DNA of 64,000 nucleotides. Origin: Microthyrium microscopicum. Taxonomy: Eukaryota > Ascomycota > Dothideomycetes > Microthyriales > Microthyriaceae. The stretch's first letter is position 1. Each line of letters opens with the position of its first letter. The stretch covers positions 1,440,538 through 1,504,537 of the forward strand of contig MU004235.1 in NCBI GenBank assembly GCA_010405405.1, read 5' to 3'. The notes under the pieces are model-generated. The model did no database searches. It saw only the letters and a list, made by a program, of their open reading frames with translations, and was not told the DNA's origin. Shown here piece after piece: positions 29,923 to 41,041 of the stretch. A program made the translations under genes and the position numbers.

Positions 29923-30456
29923 TCATTTCGAGCATGTCTGGCCAGTCTTTTTCAGAATTGTATCGACCAACTTTCCACAATCATCAACAATATCTTCAAA
30001 TTCTAAATCCAGAACTTTCTCCTGTGGAAACACATGTATAGTGCCAGTGATGGATGGTTTGAGTTCACCGCCGGAGGGCTGTTCTTCCAGTTCGAGTGGA
30101 CGACCCATTCGATCCATACCTCGCTCTTTCAGTGCCTTGATAATTGCGTGCTTGACTCTGCGACTGTGGTACTGCCTGACGACAGCTTTCTTGTGCAGCT
30201 TCGGTGATGAATACACGAAAGTCCATAGCGTGGTTCTGTCTGCTTCTTCCCATTTTCTTTTGAGGAGTAGTTTCAATGGATGATAATCCGGTTTACCTAT
30301 CACCATCTCTGTATTCCGGTGCAGGGTGTGAGGATAGACGAAGTGCCATTCGATGGCACGGGTGTGGCCTCCTGTTCTGGTATTTACCGGTGTTGATATT
30401 GGCTTGCTGGAGATTTGTCGACGCGCCGTTGCTGCCAGAGCGTTTATTTTGCTCAT
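29923..30456 (-). CDS. conserved-looking hypothetical protein, probably mitochondrial
   Basis: Single-exon frame of 177 residues with an ATG start. The first 25 residues (MSKINALAATARRQISSKPI) are basic, without acids, and rich in Ser/Ala, like a mitochondrial presequence. The middle is strongly basic and helical (HPLKLLLKRKWEEADRTTLW, HSRRVKHAIIKALKERGMDR) and the C-terminus acidic. The composition is what one expects of a small mitochondrial ribosome-associated protein, but I do not recognise a family. It is convergent with the WSC gene and divergent from eIF1A. Confidence 0.75.
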   Translation of the reverse strand: MSKINALAATARRQISSKPISTPVNTRTGGHTRAIEWHFVYPHTLHRNTEMVIGKPDYHPLKLLLKRKWEEADRTTLWTFVYSSPKLHKKAVVRQYHSRRVKHAIIKALKERGMDRMGRPLELEEQPSGGELKPSITGTIHVFPQEKVLDLEFEDIVDDCGKLVDTILKKTGQTCSK

Positions 30457-30907
30457 CAGGTCAACGTGAATCGTGATTGAAAGCGGACTTTGAGATGCCT
30501 AGGCTTGCTGTCAGCGGGCCATTGCTTCATTCAGCCCGCGGTTCTTTTGGATTTGTTCATCGTTGTTGTTTAACTCATACATAAACAAAGACAGGCGACC
30601 TTCGAGGCGACGAGGATAGACTTCGTCCTAAAGGAGCCTAGCGAAGAAAATGCATGAGTCAGCGACCGCGCTAGGCTCAAAGCGGTGGCTTACACGCGAG
30701 TTTGGAGGTTGCATGACAGCAAAGCGTGGGTGACTATTGTGGCGGGGTTCCATGGTCACTACTTGGGCACCATCAACCCATATTAAAGCATTTGATCCTT
30801 CGTCCTTCTTTCTTCACAACACACACTCTCTCCCTCCACAAATTCCCACCGAACAAACATCGCTCCATTCGCACTAGACCACTAAAAACTTACTTGCAAA
30901 CGACAAT
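30457..30907. promoter_or_regulatory. divergent promoter region of 29923-30456 gene / eIF1A
   Basis: 451 bp. The eIF1A side has CATATTAAAG (30778-30787), a possible TATA-like box, followed by a pyrimidine-rich leader (TCCTTCTTTCTTC, CTCTCTCCCTCC) before the ATG. Confidence 0.45.
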
Positions 30908-31534
30908 ATGCCTAAGAACAAGGGAAAAGTGCGCACTCCCTACCCCACATCTTCGGGATCATCTACTAACGCGATGAACAGGGTGGTAAGAATCGGCGTA
31001 GAGGAAAGAACGAAAACGACAACGAGAAACGCGAACTGGTCTTCAAAGAAGATGGACAAGGTACACACCCCTCATGTCACGAACCCATATATCCGTCACT
31101 AACGTTGGGCACAGAGTACGCCCAAGTCGTAAAGATGTTGGGCAACGGTCGCCTAGACGCAAAATGCTTCGATGGTGTCTCGCGTCTCGCACATATTCGC
31201 GGCAAACTACGAAAGAAGGTGTGGATAAACCAGGGCGACATCATTCTACTGTACGTACCATTACGTCCCTCTGTGTCACCTCGAACCTGCGAACCCGGCT
31301 AACCATTAATCCACTAGATCCCTTCGAGAGTATCAAGACGATAAGGGTGATGTGCTCATGAAGTACTCCGCAGACGAAGCCCGTTCCCTAAAAGCCTATG
31401 GCGAACTACCCGAAAATACCCGTATCAACGAGACCGACACATATGGCGAGGAGAACGCCGAAGGCGCCGGATTCGAGTTCGACGAGGATCGTAGTGGATC
31501 CGAGGAGAGCGACGTCGAGATTGACGACATCTAG
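30908..31534 (+). CDS. TIF11: translation initiation factor eIF1A
   Basis: Ribosome-bound factor for scanning and start-codon choice. Four exons: 30908-30928, 30982-31060, 31115-31250, 31318-31534; 150 residues. Basic N-terminal tail [22 protein letters not shown] fold with [20 protein letters not shown] and [20 protein letters not shown], then the acidic tail ending SDVEIDDI, which matches the C-terminal motif that contacts eIF5B. The first exon encodes only MPKNKGK. Introns are 53, 54 and 67 nt. Confidence 0.97.
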
Positions 31535-31948
31535 ACTCCAAGCGTTCATGCTGCTTATGGGAACGATGCATAAAAACCACCCACAACACACCCATGATGC
31601 ATCTTGTCGGCGTTGTTGTTCATCTTTCACGGCCGTGTCATTATTCTCTCCTATTATTGTTTCTCTCATGTTTATATGTCTGTCTTCCGCACCCAGCTGA
31701 GGCAAGACAGCTAGAGCGTTAAAACGAATGTCCTCGATGGCTGATATAGCAAGAATAGAAAGCATGGTATCAAATTCGGATCTTCGTACTAAGTTCTGCC
31801 CTTTTGAGCTGGAATATTCTGTTCCCTTATCCTTTCGCCGCTTAGAAATTACACTTGCTGATCTTGTGAATAGAACTATTGAACAGAAAACGCCCAACTA
31901 TGCATGCTAATTCCTTTGAACACCGCTTAGCTCGCCATTACCAGCACT

Positions 31949-33402
31949 TCAAACACTTGATCCCGACTGGAGTGGTATTCTCGCAGTTGTTGCTTGTGGA
32001 ACCACGTGAGTGCTAAAGCTCTGCACCCAAGGGGCCAATAATGCGCCATTGATAGGCTTGAAGACATATCCTGTTGCACTGGCAGCCGGAGACGCATTTG
32101 CTAATGCTGCTGCGCTTATTGATTCAGCCAGTGACGCGACTAGGCTTGAGCTCAAACTACTCAGTCCTGAGGCAATCGGTCCGGCGATTATTGCTGTTGC
32201 TGGCTCGGAAGATAACGGCGTGACGGATGGCGGAAGCACATTTGGCTTTGGGGTTGGTATTGGAGCTGGTGCAGCACTTGCTGCTGAACTCGCTAGTGTA
32301 ATAACTTGTGCAGTTGGTAGCGGAGCTGGTATTGAACTCGCTGCTGATGTCGCTAGGGGAATTGGTATGGAACTGGCCGCTGATGTGGGTATGGGAGCTG
32401 GAACAGCGTTTGGTATTGAACTGACTGGTGCTGGCACTGGATTGGGAGCCATGCTAAGAGGAAGTGGCGATGCCGTCGCAATAGTAGCAGGCTTCGGTGA
32501 CACCGGCACTGTGAGCGTAATTACGATCGTCGTCATTGCTTCTGATGACTTGGGATCCGGCAAAATTATAGTTGGTTGAGCTTTTGGACTTGCTGTCGTC
32601 CACAGCGGGATGCTTGTGGTTTTCGGCGTTGCCTGCGACGGTTTTGCGGTTTGATTCGCATATGGACTTGCAGTAGGTCGACCGCCTGGATTTGGCTCTA
32701 GAGGATGGGCGCCTGGTGGTTGACATGCCCTCAAAATCTGGTCAAATCGGATGTTCGGTAGGCCAAAGTCATTCTCGTTGATGTAGCATCCCTGGGATCC
32801 GGTCTTTACCCAAATATCGCTATGTTCTTGTCGGCCTGAATTGTAATTGCGTGGTCGCATGTCTGTATTTACCCAGCAGGTGAGATTCAGCTCGGTCCAT
32901 TTGTATAGATGTAGTGCATTATTAGTCAGAGGATGTATGCTTGGCCATGGTCGGCACCAGGTTACGTCGGCTGCTGTGATTACTGTCAAGTGGTTAAGTG
33001 GTTTGTTGAGATCGGGCGGTTGAGAGCCTGGCTGATATGGCCATCCTTTGGGAAGTGGAGGTGGACCGCATGTTTTGACGGTACCCCAGGGTGTAAGGTT
33101 ATCTTCTTGTTCGCAGTCGGATGGAGGAGGTGGACGGTAGGGAGAGAGTGAATGTCGTATTGATGGTCTTGTTTGAGGCTGTGATGGGAGTGGGATATCA
33201 ATGCTCTCCGTTTCTTCGAGATCTATCAAAGAATCTTGGCTCGCATAACCATCATCGCGAGCTACAAGCCAGGATAGTGTTAGTTTAATGCTTTTTTTAC
33301 GGATAATGAAAAAGTCCGTTATCTCATACCTATAGGTGTTGCGACAACAGTCACTGCGCGCGCCAGGCTTACTAGCACTACGAAAGTCTGATTGAAATGC
33401 AT
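31949..33402 (-). CDS. secreted Pro/Ala/Ser-rich hypothetical protein
   Basis: Exon 1 is 33402-33330 and exon 2 is 33261-31949 (phase 1, 68-nt intron); 461 residues. The signal peptide is MHFNQTFVVLVSLARAVTVV. A folded-looking domain follows (about residues 85-210) with WCRPWPSIHPLTN, YKWTELNLTCWV, DIWVKTGSQGCYINENDFGL, seen in other small secreted proteins of this group but without a function I can name. The last 200 residues are low complexity with near-repeats (SAASSIPIPLATSAASSIPA, PLPTAQ) of Pro, Ala and Ser, likely O-glycosylated. No clear GPI signal. It could be a cell-wall or effector-like protein; that is inference. Confidence 0.8.
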
Positions 33403-35098
33403 GCTGGGAACAGCCCGTATGAGAGGGGGACTTCAAGAGGAAGAATATAGAGACATGCTTCGTTATAGCATCCAGGTACAAAAATCACTTCCAGCCCACG
33501 GTAATCCAGTCGTGATCTGAACCTCGAGGATCAAAGTAAGGATAACAATTAGGCTAACAGATCAACAGATCATAAATGAGGAGACACGGAAAGCACACAG
33601 AACCATCATGTTCGGCGCCGCAATGCTATTACTTCCTAGCAGATAATGTGGTCTCGTGTCTAAGCTCTTCAAGATGCCACAGATATTGATGGAAGGCCAT
33701 CTACCAGATCCAGATCATAGCTGACGGATAACACCCATACTCTTGTCAGGGGTAGGGGTCGAAATAGCCAATGAAGTTGACTAGCAATATATGTGACGCC
33801 GATTTTAAATGGCATGTAATATAGCCCACCACCATCCTTCCAGAATGTTGGGACCACGAGGAGAATTTGTTCTGATCATCTGTTATGGCTCTTTAACTCA
33901 GAAAGGCAGGATGCAATGAATCTCTTCTTTTGGAAATTTTCTCTATATCCCATAAAGATTCTGCTGGGGCATAGCGAGTTGTGAACTTGTGTAACGTTGG
34001 ATTATGGTCAGAAGAGGAAAACTCTCAAGGTATAATTCAGGCCAGGAACCGCGCGGTACTGTTTAGGATATGTCGATTCGAACATCATAGTCAAAGATAT
34101 TATTGGTGGTCCGGCTTGAGCCGTCCTTGGATTTCCATCAACAGCACTCAATAGGTCGAAATAGTCCCGCGAAGAAGCTTTGACAGATCATCAAACCTTA
34201 AGAGGTGGATTGTCAGTGAGACGTTGTACATTTAGTGTCCGGTAAAATTTACTCGATTACCGTCGCTCTTATGGCCTTGAAATTATGTCCACAAAACATT
34301 GTAACTGGTCTTTGTCTCTGTGGAGACTGTCATCAATCAAACGACAATCATATAAAGGCGCCGTAGGATTCAATCTGAAAATCCGGTATCCTCTTCGCCC
34401 CTGCCAGGTTATCAGCATTCAATGGTCAAGGTCAGTGTCGGTCTATGATCCGTGGGGAGCGGTTCTGTAATATAATTCAGAAAAGGCATCGACTCCGCCC
34501 GATTTAGGTCACAACCTTGGAAGCCTCGGCGAAGGTCATCCTGAGTTTTATTAGTCGCCTCTCTTATGTTCATCCTTCCGCGCAGTATTGCGTTTGACTT
34601 GTGACACATGAATCTATAGTGTTGATGGCCATACAGTATCATGGTGCAGAAATATCACAGCGTACATCCGGAGAATAAGAGTAGTAAATAACGGAGATTT
34701 ATAGAAGATAGAAAAGAAGAATTGAATTGTCCCGAAATCTAATGATAGTACTGCGCTATTGAAGGTTCTAGAGCTCCTGAAAAAGTAATGTTCTTTTGCA
34801 TCAAGGCTTTCGGTGAGCCAGCGAACGCCCCTCGGCTAACTAGACCAGTTTCGTTATTTTTCGTAAATGACTGTTGGGACAGTTGGTTGGAAGTATTCGT
34901 GGCTTCGTAAAAACTGGCTGTCTTTGAAGATGTGGAGATAAGCTGGAATGATGTCGTTGGTTTGTAAATTGTATCATACGTTCGAGGTGCGTGAAAGGGG
35001 GCTTGCTCTGGGTCGTAACTAGGGAAACATTTTGAGATCTCATTCTCCAAATATGCATCTCAGTTTGTTCTCGTCGAAAATTCTTATAGTTTCGACTA
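33403..35098. other. AT-rich intergenic region, no supported gene
   Basis: 1.7 kb between two genes transcribed away from each other. The open frames found are short and have no recognisable domain. No strong inverted or direct repeat noticed. Confidence 0.55.
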
Positions 35099-36139
35099 AT
35101 GAAGATATCCCTCGCCATCGCGGTTGCGCTCATGCGCCTTGCATCGGCAAGCCAGTGTTATTACCCGGACGGGACTGCTCCTACTGACTATACTTATCGA
35201 GCATGTACTTCAGGAGGCGTCTCGTCTTGTTGCATTCCAGGAGAAGGCGACCAGTGCCTGAGCAATGGTCTCTGTTTCTGGCCAGCTGGGAATTACGCCT
35301 TCCGGGGCGCTTGCACAGGTATTTCGAGGTCTTGCTTACCAATTCATGAAAGAGTTCTGACAAGTGAAACAGATCAGACGTGGAATTCGGGCAATTGCAC
35401 CTCATTCTGCAAATCATGTACGTTGCGCGCGAATAGCGTCGATACCCAATTTGATTCTAATACCTGAACAGCAAACATTGGCGGTTGGGAACAGCTTGAA
35501 AGCTGTGGAGGAACAAAGTATTGTTGTATCTCGGATGGAGTGGACTGCTGCAATCATGCCAGTTATATCTTTGATATTGGTGTGCCTTCAGTGATCAACG
35601 ACTTTTCAGCAGGGACTACAGTGACGCCTACTGCAGTAGCCAACTTGTTGATCACAGCAAGCTCCACTGCTTCGACGACAGGAGCAGCATCCGGATCTTC
35701 GCAGTCGTCAGCGTCAGCGAACAGCAGCAATACATCAGAAACCAACAACGGGATTGGGACTGGTGCTTTGGTTGGGATTGCCGGTGGAATCATAACGTTC
35801 GCCGTCTTGGTCGCTGCTGCTGTTATCGCATACTACTGCATCAAGCGCCGGAAAGCCAATAAGCAACCTTCTCAGAATTTGATCGATATGAACGGTCCGA
35901 ACGTGTCAGTAGGGGTGATACGGCCAGGCACAGGCTATTCTGGTTATCAACGAGAGAAATATCCAGGGACACCGCAAACACCAGAATGGGATTCAGCGCC
36001 TGCATACCAGAGAGACTTTTATGCTTCGAATCAAGATCTCCTTCCAAAGGGCCTAAACGGAGTGACTTTGATCGAGCTTCAGAGTTCACCAGCGCATCCG
36101 GTTGATAACAATGGACATCAGAGGCACGAACTGGCCTGA
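35099..36139 (+). CDS. Cys-rich single-pass surface protein
   Basis: Three exons: 35099-35318, 35373-35417 (45 nt), 35472-36139; 310 residues. Signal peptide MKISLAIAVALMRLASAS, a Cys-rich ectodomain (CYYPDGTAP, CIPGEGDQCLSNGLCFWPAG, SFCKSS, CGGTKYCC, VDCCNH), a Ser/Thr/Ala-rich stalk, one membrane span (GALVGIAGGIITFAVLVAAA, about residues 198-220), then a basic stop-transfer (KRRKANK) and a cytoplasmic tail. This architecture is common in Pezizomycotina and resembles wall or surface sensors. Middle-exon borders rest on GTATTT and GTACGT donors and on frame. No known family name. Confidence 0.83.
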
Positions 36140-36217
36140 TCACCCTGGAGCTCCTTTTGCCAGGCAAAATTTGTTTCACTCCAGATCAGAAGCTCTCAGA
36201 TACCAAAAAAAGCATCC

Positions 36218-38106
36218 TCATACGTCCACCGTCACTGCAATAGGGTTCTTGGGTGATAAAGTCGAGGCCTCTACATGGACAATTTCGTATGCCGGTACCG
36301 ATTCATGACGCTCGATTGGAGTGTTCATGGCGCTCACAGCGCTACCGTTGTATGATCCTGTTGGTGGTTTCCATTTCAGAAACGATCCTTCCGCATCAAG
36401 AAGCTCTTTGCGAAGGTACCATTCTTCACCAGGGCCTTGCGGCTTGAACAAGAAGCTGACCGGCCATCCTCTTACTCCTGGTATCTCTTCAAATGCGAAG
36501 AAGACGAGATGAATGCGGGCGTTCTCTGGTGGAAGCTGGTAATCGGTAGGGATCTGTCCTGGAGGTAGTTTGAGAGCCATTTCTTCCAATTGCATCACTC
36601 TCTCATTCAATAGATGGCTGTAGAATGAATCAAACAAGCATTCTCGTTTTGGGCTTAGTCGAAGAAGTTCCAGAGCGCGGCGTCGTATTGTGGGATATCG
36701 ACATTTGCGAGCAACAAGCTCAAGTGGAGGAATGATTCCAAGCTCGAAGGAAAATAATTTTGACTGAGAGTTTGGAAAACGAATACCATCTCCGACTATC
36801 TCTTCTACGAGACGGATAAGTTCCTCAAACTCGGCTTTGTAAGAATCCCAGGAAGTTTCGTACAGCGCACAGGCGTTGAGAAGCCAAAGTCGAACTGTGA
36901 GGTGAACTGCGCGGAGCATACTTTTGCCTTGAGAGAGTGGATCTACCCAATTATCCCCTTCGTGTTCCTCCAAAGCATCAAATTTGATTTTCCACGAGTT
37001 GTATAGGTTCAGCATTCGCTCCTGCATGCGAAGGTCCTCGACACTTGGTGCACCACCAGAATGCTTCTTCTTTCCAACCTCATATACGAATCCTGTCGAG
37101 CGATTTGTTATGTCAAGTAAAGTGCCAATTGCTTCTTCCATATCCTTGAGGTCTTTGACTTCCCATGAATCTGGATCTGCATTTCGAGTGAGGAAGGATA
37201 CGCCAGGTCGGCCAAAGACTGATGCCGTGATATTGAGCGAACTGAACAACGGAGCCATGACTCTTTCAACTATCTCTGTCTCAAAGTTTAGAGAACCTTT
37301 TATGTGACTGGTGTTCAGTGCATCTGATCGTTCGGTCCTTGCTTGCTCAATCATCCTAATTCCTCCATCAATGTGTTTGATTGCAGCCCAGATGTCTCTT
37401 CGCAAGAACTCCAAGCACACAAACAATAAACACCCGATTACTGGTATTATAATAGAATCCTTTTCTTGCATTTTCTTAACCATAGATCGGATGGCGCGGT
37501 TGTAGTAGTACAGTGACAATTTCTTCAATGCGACGGTTCCAGAGCCGGGGGATTCGCCGACCATGGTATCGTCTTCGTAAACCGCACTTATGGCGACTAA
37601 CGCATGTCGTATTGAGGCCTCGTCAAAACTGACTTGAAGAACAAAGTTCCAAAATGGTTCTTGAAAGTAGCCAGAGAGCTGTGGAGCAGCTTTGAGGAAG
37701 AATAGTTCAATAGAGCGAAGCTCTTTTGGACTCTGGTTCGTGAACAAAGACATGGCTTGTACAGGCCCTGGCGATATGGGACTTGACTGTGTTGTAGATC
37801 CATCTGGTGAGGCTGAGCTTCGTTCGTTGTTGAGGTATCCCTCGCATTTTCTGCCAGTGCTGGCGCATCTAGAGTATTAAACATGAGTGTGATATTCTTC
37901 CAAAACTGCAACGAAGCTTTTGTAATCTTACCGAATACACTCTGGTTTTTGCTCATCGCATTTGACATGTCGACTCCTGTTTGAGATTAGTGTTGTTCTA
38001 CAGTTCCATACAGTAATCAAGCATACTTGCAGGTTAGACATCCAGTCCTAACTTTGGGCCCACTTGCTCTCGTCCTTTTCACCGGAGATCTCGCCTTTGG
38101 TTCCAT
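36218..38106 (-). CDS. Zn2Cys6 fungal-type transcription factor
   Basis: Three exons: 38106-38027, 37976-37932 (45 nt), 37868-36218; 591 residues. The zinc cluster is split over all three exons and only appears after splicing: C23, C26, C33, C40, C43, C50 in CLTCKSRHVKCDEQKPEC and IRCASTGRKCEGY, a perfect CX2CX6CX6CX2CX6C. A Ser/Pro linker follows, then a region beginning RSIELFFLKAAPQLSGYF and VLQVSFDEASIRHALVAISA, as in many regulators of this class. The target genes are unknown; the neighbours do not form a cluster that would tell. Confidence 0.93.
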
Positions 38107-41041
38107 GGTATAAATCGTTCAAATTCTCATTCCAGGTAAGGGGAGAGTTGAGCTGTGTTTAACGTATTCAAAGCTTCTCAAAGAGATGATGTTTGGCGTA
38201 GTACCAAATTGGACGTCATACAAAAATAGAATGGGAGGTGACAGGAGGAATGTATCGGATATTGTAGTTGCCTTTAGGATCGCCACCACGCTGGTAATGA
38301 TTATTTCGCCCACGTTCTTTTCTCGCGTCAGAGAAAAACAGTTGATAGCCCTGCTTGCAAAGCGCCCTCCGCTTCATTATACACAGTATACATGCCCCTT
38401 GAGCAAATGAGGAGGCTCCGTTATGACCAGGGAGCCCAGAGGGCCAATATAAAACAATGGATCGCGGCCTGACCAGTGTTATACCTACAGTCTTGGTAGC
38501 GTTTGTATAACTCTTCTCCTCATCCAATGTGGTGGTTCTGGCAAGTTTTCTATGCGGTTTTAATAGAGAGCATTTCCACGTCAAAATTTCTACCTCAGTC
38601 CCAATTTTACGGCCACTGATGGATTACCTTTATATTCGGTCCGAGTTTATATTCATATCCATAAGGGTTGTGATGGCCAGCTGCACTCCGCCACCCTATA
38701 GCATACCTAAACCTGATGAATGGGCATCGCTACTAATACAGGGAATCAGTTGATTGAACAAGGCTGGCATGTGGCTAGTCAAACTTGAAACTATGTAGAT
38801 GGGCGAACGATTCCTCCATTTATGCTATGTGGATCTTGTGATGCCTGCTTAAGATCTTATTGCCCTGTCACTTGTTATGGCCGCATTTCAGTTCGTGAAC
38901 AAACCCTCCATAGATTAATATCCAATATCTTTTACCCATGTTCCTTGACTGGCCAACATTTTATTGGTAGAAGTATTATGTTCCGCATTTCACACGGCTA
39001 CCAGAATACCAGTGGAGCCCTCAATTTACGGCTTCTCATCCGTTCATTTGCCAAACCCAATTTCGGCCACACCATGTTGAGTACTCTGTCAATAAAAGAT
39101 TAGTGAGCCAGGATTTTCTGTTCCTTATTATGTTTCTTCCTAAAAACATTGAATGTGCTGTCAGTGATCATATGGCCGTCTCGAAACATCACTGAGAGCA
39201 CATGTCAATGGACTGCCTGCTTAGGCCCCTATTTGAAATTCATCAATTTGGGTCTCTCATTGCCACTTGTCACTGAATTCAAAAGGAGACTGCGATTGTT
39301 TTGCAAGATTTCAATGCCAAGGTACCAGAATCACATACCGCCATATGTAACGTACGAAATCTGTGGCCTCTCATTTGTAGGCTGTAGCCGGCTTTATCTT
39401 ACAGCAGTTTAACAGCTTAGAGCATACAATCTCTGACGACGTAGGTCAGACTACGTATATGTTAAGTATTAATGGAATTCTTTCGGCCGAACTGGCGCCA
39501 CATCTTTCTCGGGGCTAGTCGGGCAAGTCAAAGCAGCCCGTCAAGGGCAGAAAGCCGATAGAGAACGTCGAGCAATCAATTGCTGATAATGCTTTGAAAG
39601 TGAGATATCCAACAGATTGAACCAAGATACACGCTTCCGCCCTGTATATCTACTCAGCATCAGTCAAGTCGATTTGATCTACTACATATCAAGCTCGAAT
39701 GACTTCTTAATTCAGGTGCATGCCATGGCAAACTTGGAACTGGGGGTGACTATTCTCGACGACATAATAGACTCGCATCTGGAGCGAGCTTGACATCTGT
39801 GAAACGAAGCTTGAGTAAAGGTTAACCAAGAACAACGCGAAATGCTACATGAGCTTTAACTACTTGAACAGTTATTTTTCGTCACTGTGACATTACCATC
39901 GAGCTAGAGACTCAAGGAAGGAGGACATCCCCGATGCTGAGGCTTAGAAGACGCACTTACGAACTGAAGCCCCACCCTGAAGCAAGTAATAACAACATGA
40001 ACCAGCAGAGCCCATAGCTGTGATAACATGCATCGACGAGGTTTGATCAAGACTAGGCCATAACCCAATATATCCGATCATGGCTTAACGGCAATGGCAT
40101 CGAAAGTTTGATCTACCGATCAGCCAAGATTCGAAGTTGAGGTTCCAAATGTCTGGTGGTTTCACACTTGCATGAGCTATATCTAGATTCAGGTTCACTC
40201 CGTCATCATGAAGCACGTCACTGCAATCAGATGGAGATCCTCCATTGATACGAGGGTTGAACTAGAAGGATTCATCGATACGATATTGCACATGCAGTGA
40301 ACAAAGAAAGTGCCGGGTACATGTAGCACTACGCCTGACTTTGCGAATAATGAATAACGCTTCAAGGTCAAATTTTAAGAAGCTGATCCTATCACGTTCC
40401 TTCGGAATTGACGATGACTAAAGGGCTGAGGGGTCTAGGGCCTTTCTTCAACTGCTTCGCCATTCGGTGACATGTGTAACTTTGGGGCTTGAACAACTCA
40501 GATGGTGTGCAAAGTATTTCTCATAGATGCTATTGTTGAGGATGTTGACTCTCTACAGCCTGCATAAGCTCTCATCACGAAATTGAACAAACTTCACTGC
40601 CACGTTTCTGGACAACCAAGAGGTTCTGACTTGTCAAAATGTTCTCATTTTATCATTCCACACATGTACATGGTGGAATAAAAATAGTGGAGAGATTTAA
40701 AACCTAACGTGCTCAGTCGGTCAATTTGGTGGTCCACAACACGAAAAGATCTGATCGAGGTATTTAGACTCGTCTTCTAAGCAAATCTGATCCAATCGAG
40801 AATGGTGAGTAACGTAAGGCCAAACGTGGCTCCAGCTGAGACTCCAAAACCATGGGACCTAGCAAAGAGGCTGATCCAGCCAGATTATCATCGCGATCAA
40901 GCTCCACCAGATCGAATGACACAAGCAGCTATGGCAAGCCATAAAAGCAACATAGGGCCAGAGTGATCTCGCCCAAGTAAAGGTGAAATTTCCACCGCAA
41001 CTTAACACCCTGAACCCATGATAATCACCAGAAGTTCCCAA
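38107..41041. other. longest AT-rich gap, no supported gene
   Basis: 2.9 kb with only scattered short frames and no recognised domain, tRNA or transposon. The base composition contrasts with the GC-rich transporter gene that follows. At the right end, ATGGTGAGT near 40802 looks like a start followed by a donor, but joining it to any acceptor before 41042 gives the wrong frame. Confidence 0.5.

Noticed and set aside
30338-30360. GTGCCATTCGATGGCAC inverted repeat resembling the palindrome family
   Set aside because: It is inside a coding exon, lacks the CCATCG arm structure and has no 19-nt neighbours; chance similarity.
40802-41041. ATG followed by GTGAGT upstream of the transporter as a possible extra first exon
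   Set aside because: Joining to the available acceptors before 41042 puts the transporter out of frame.
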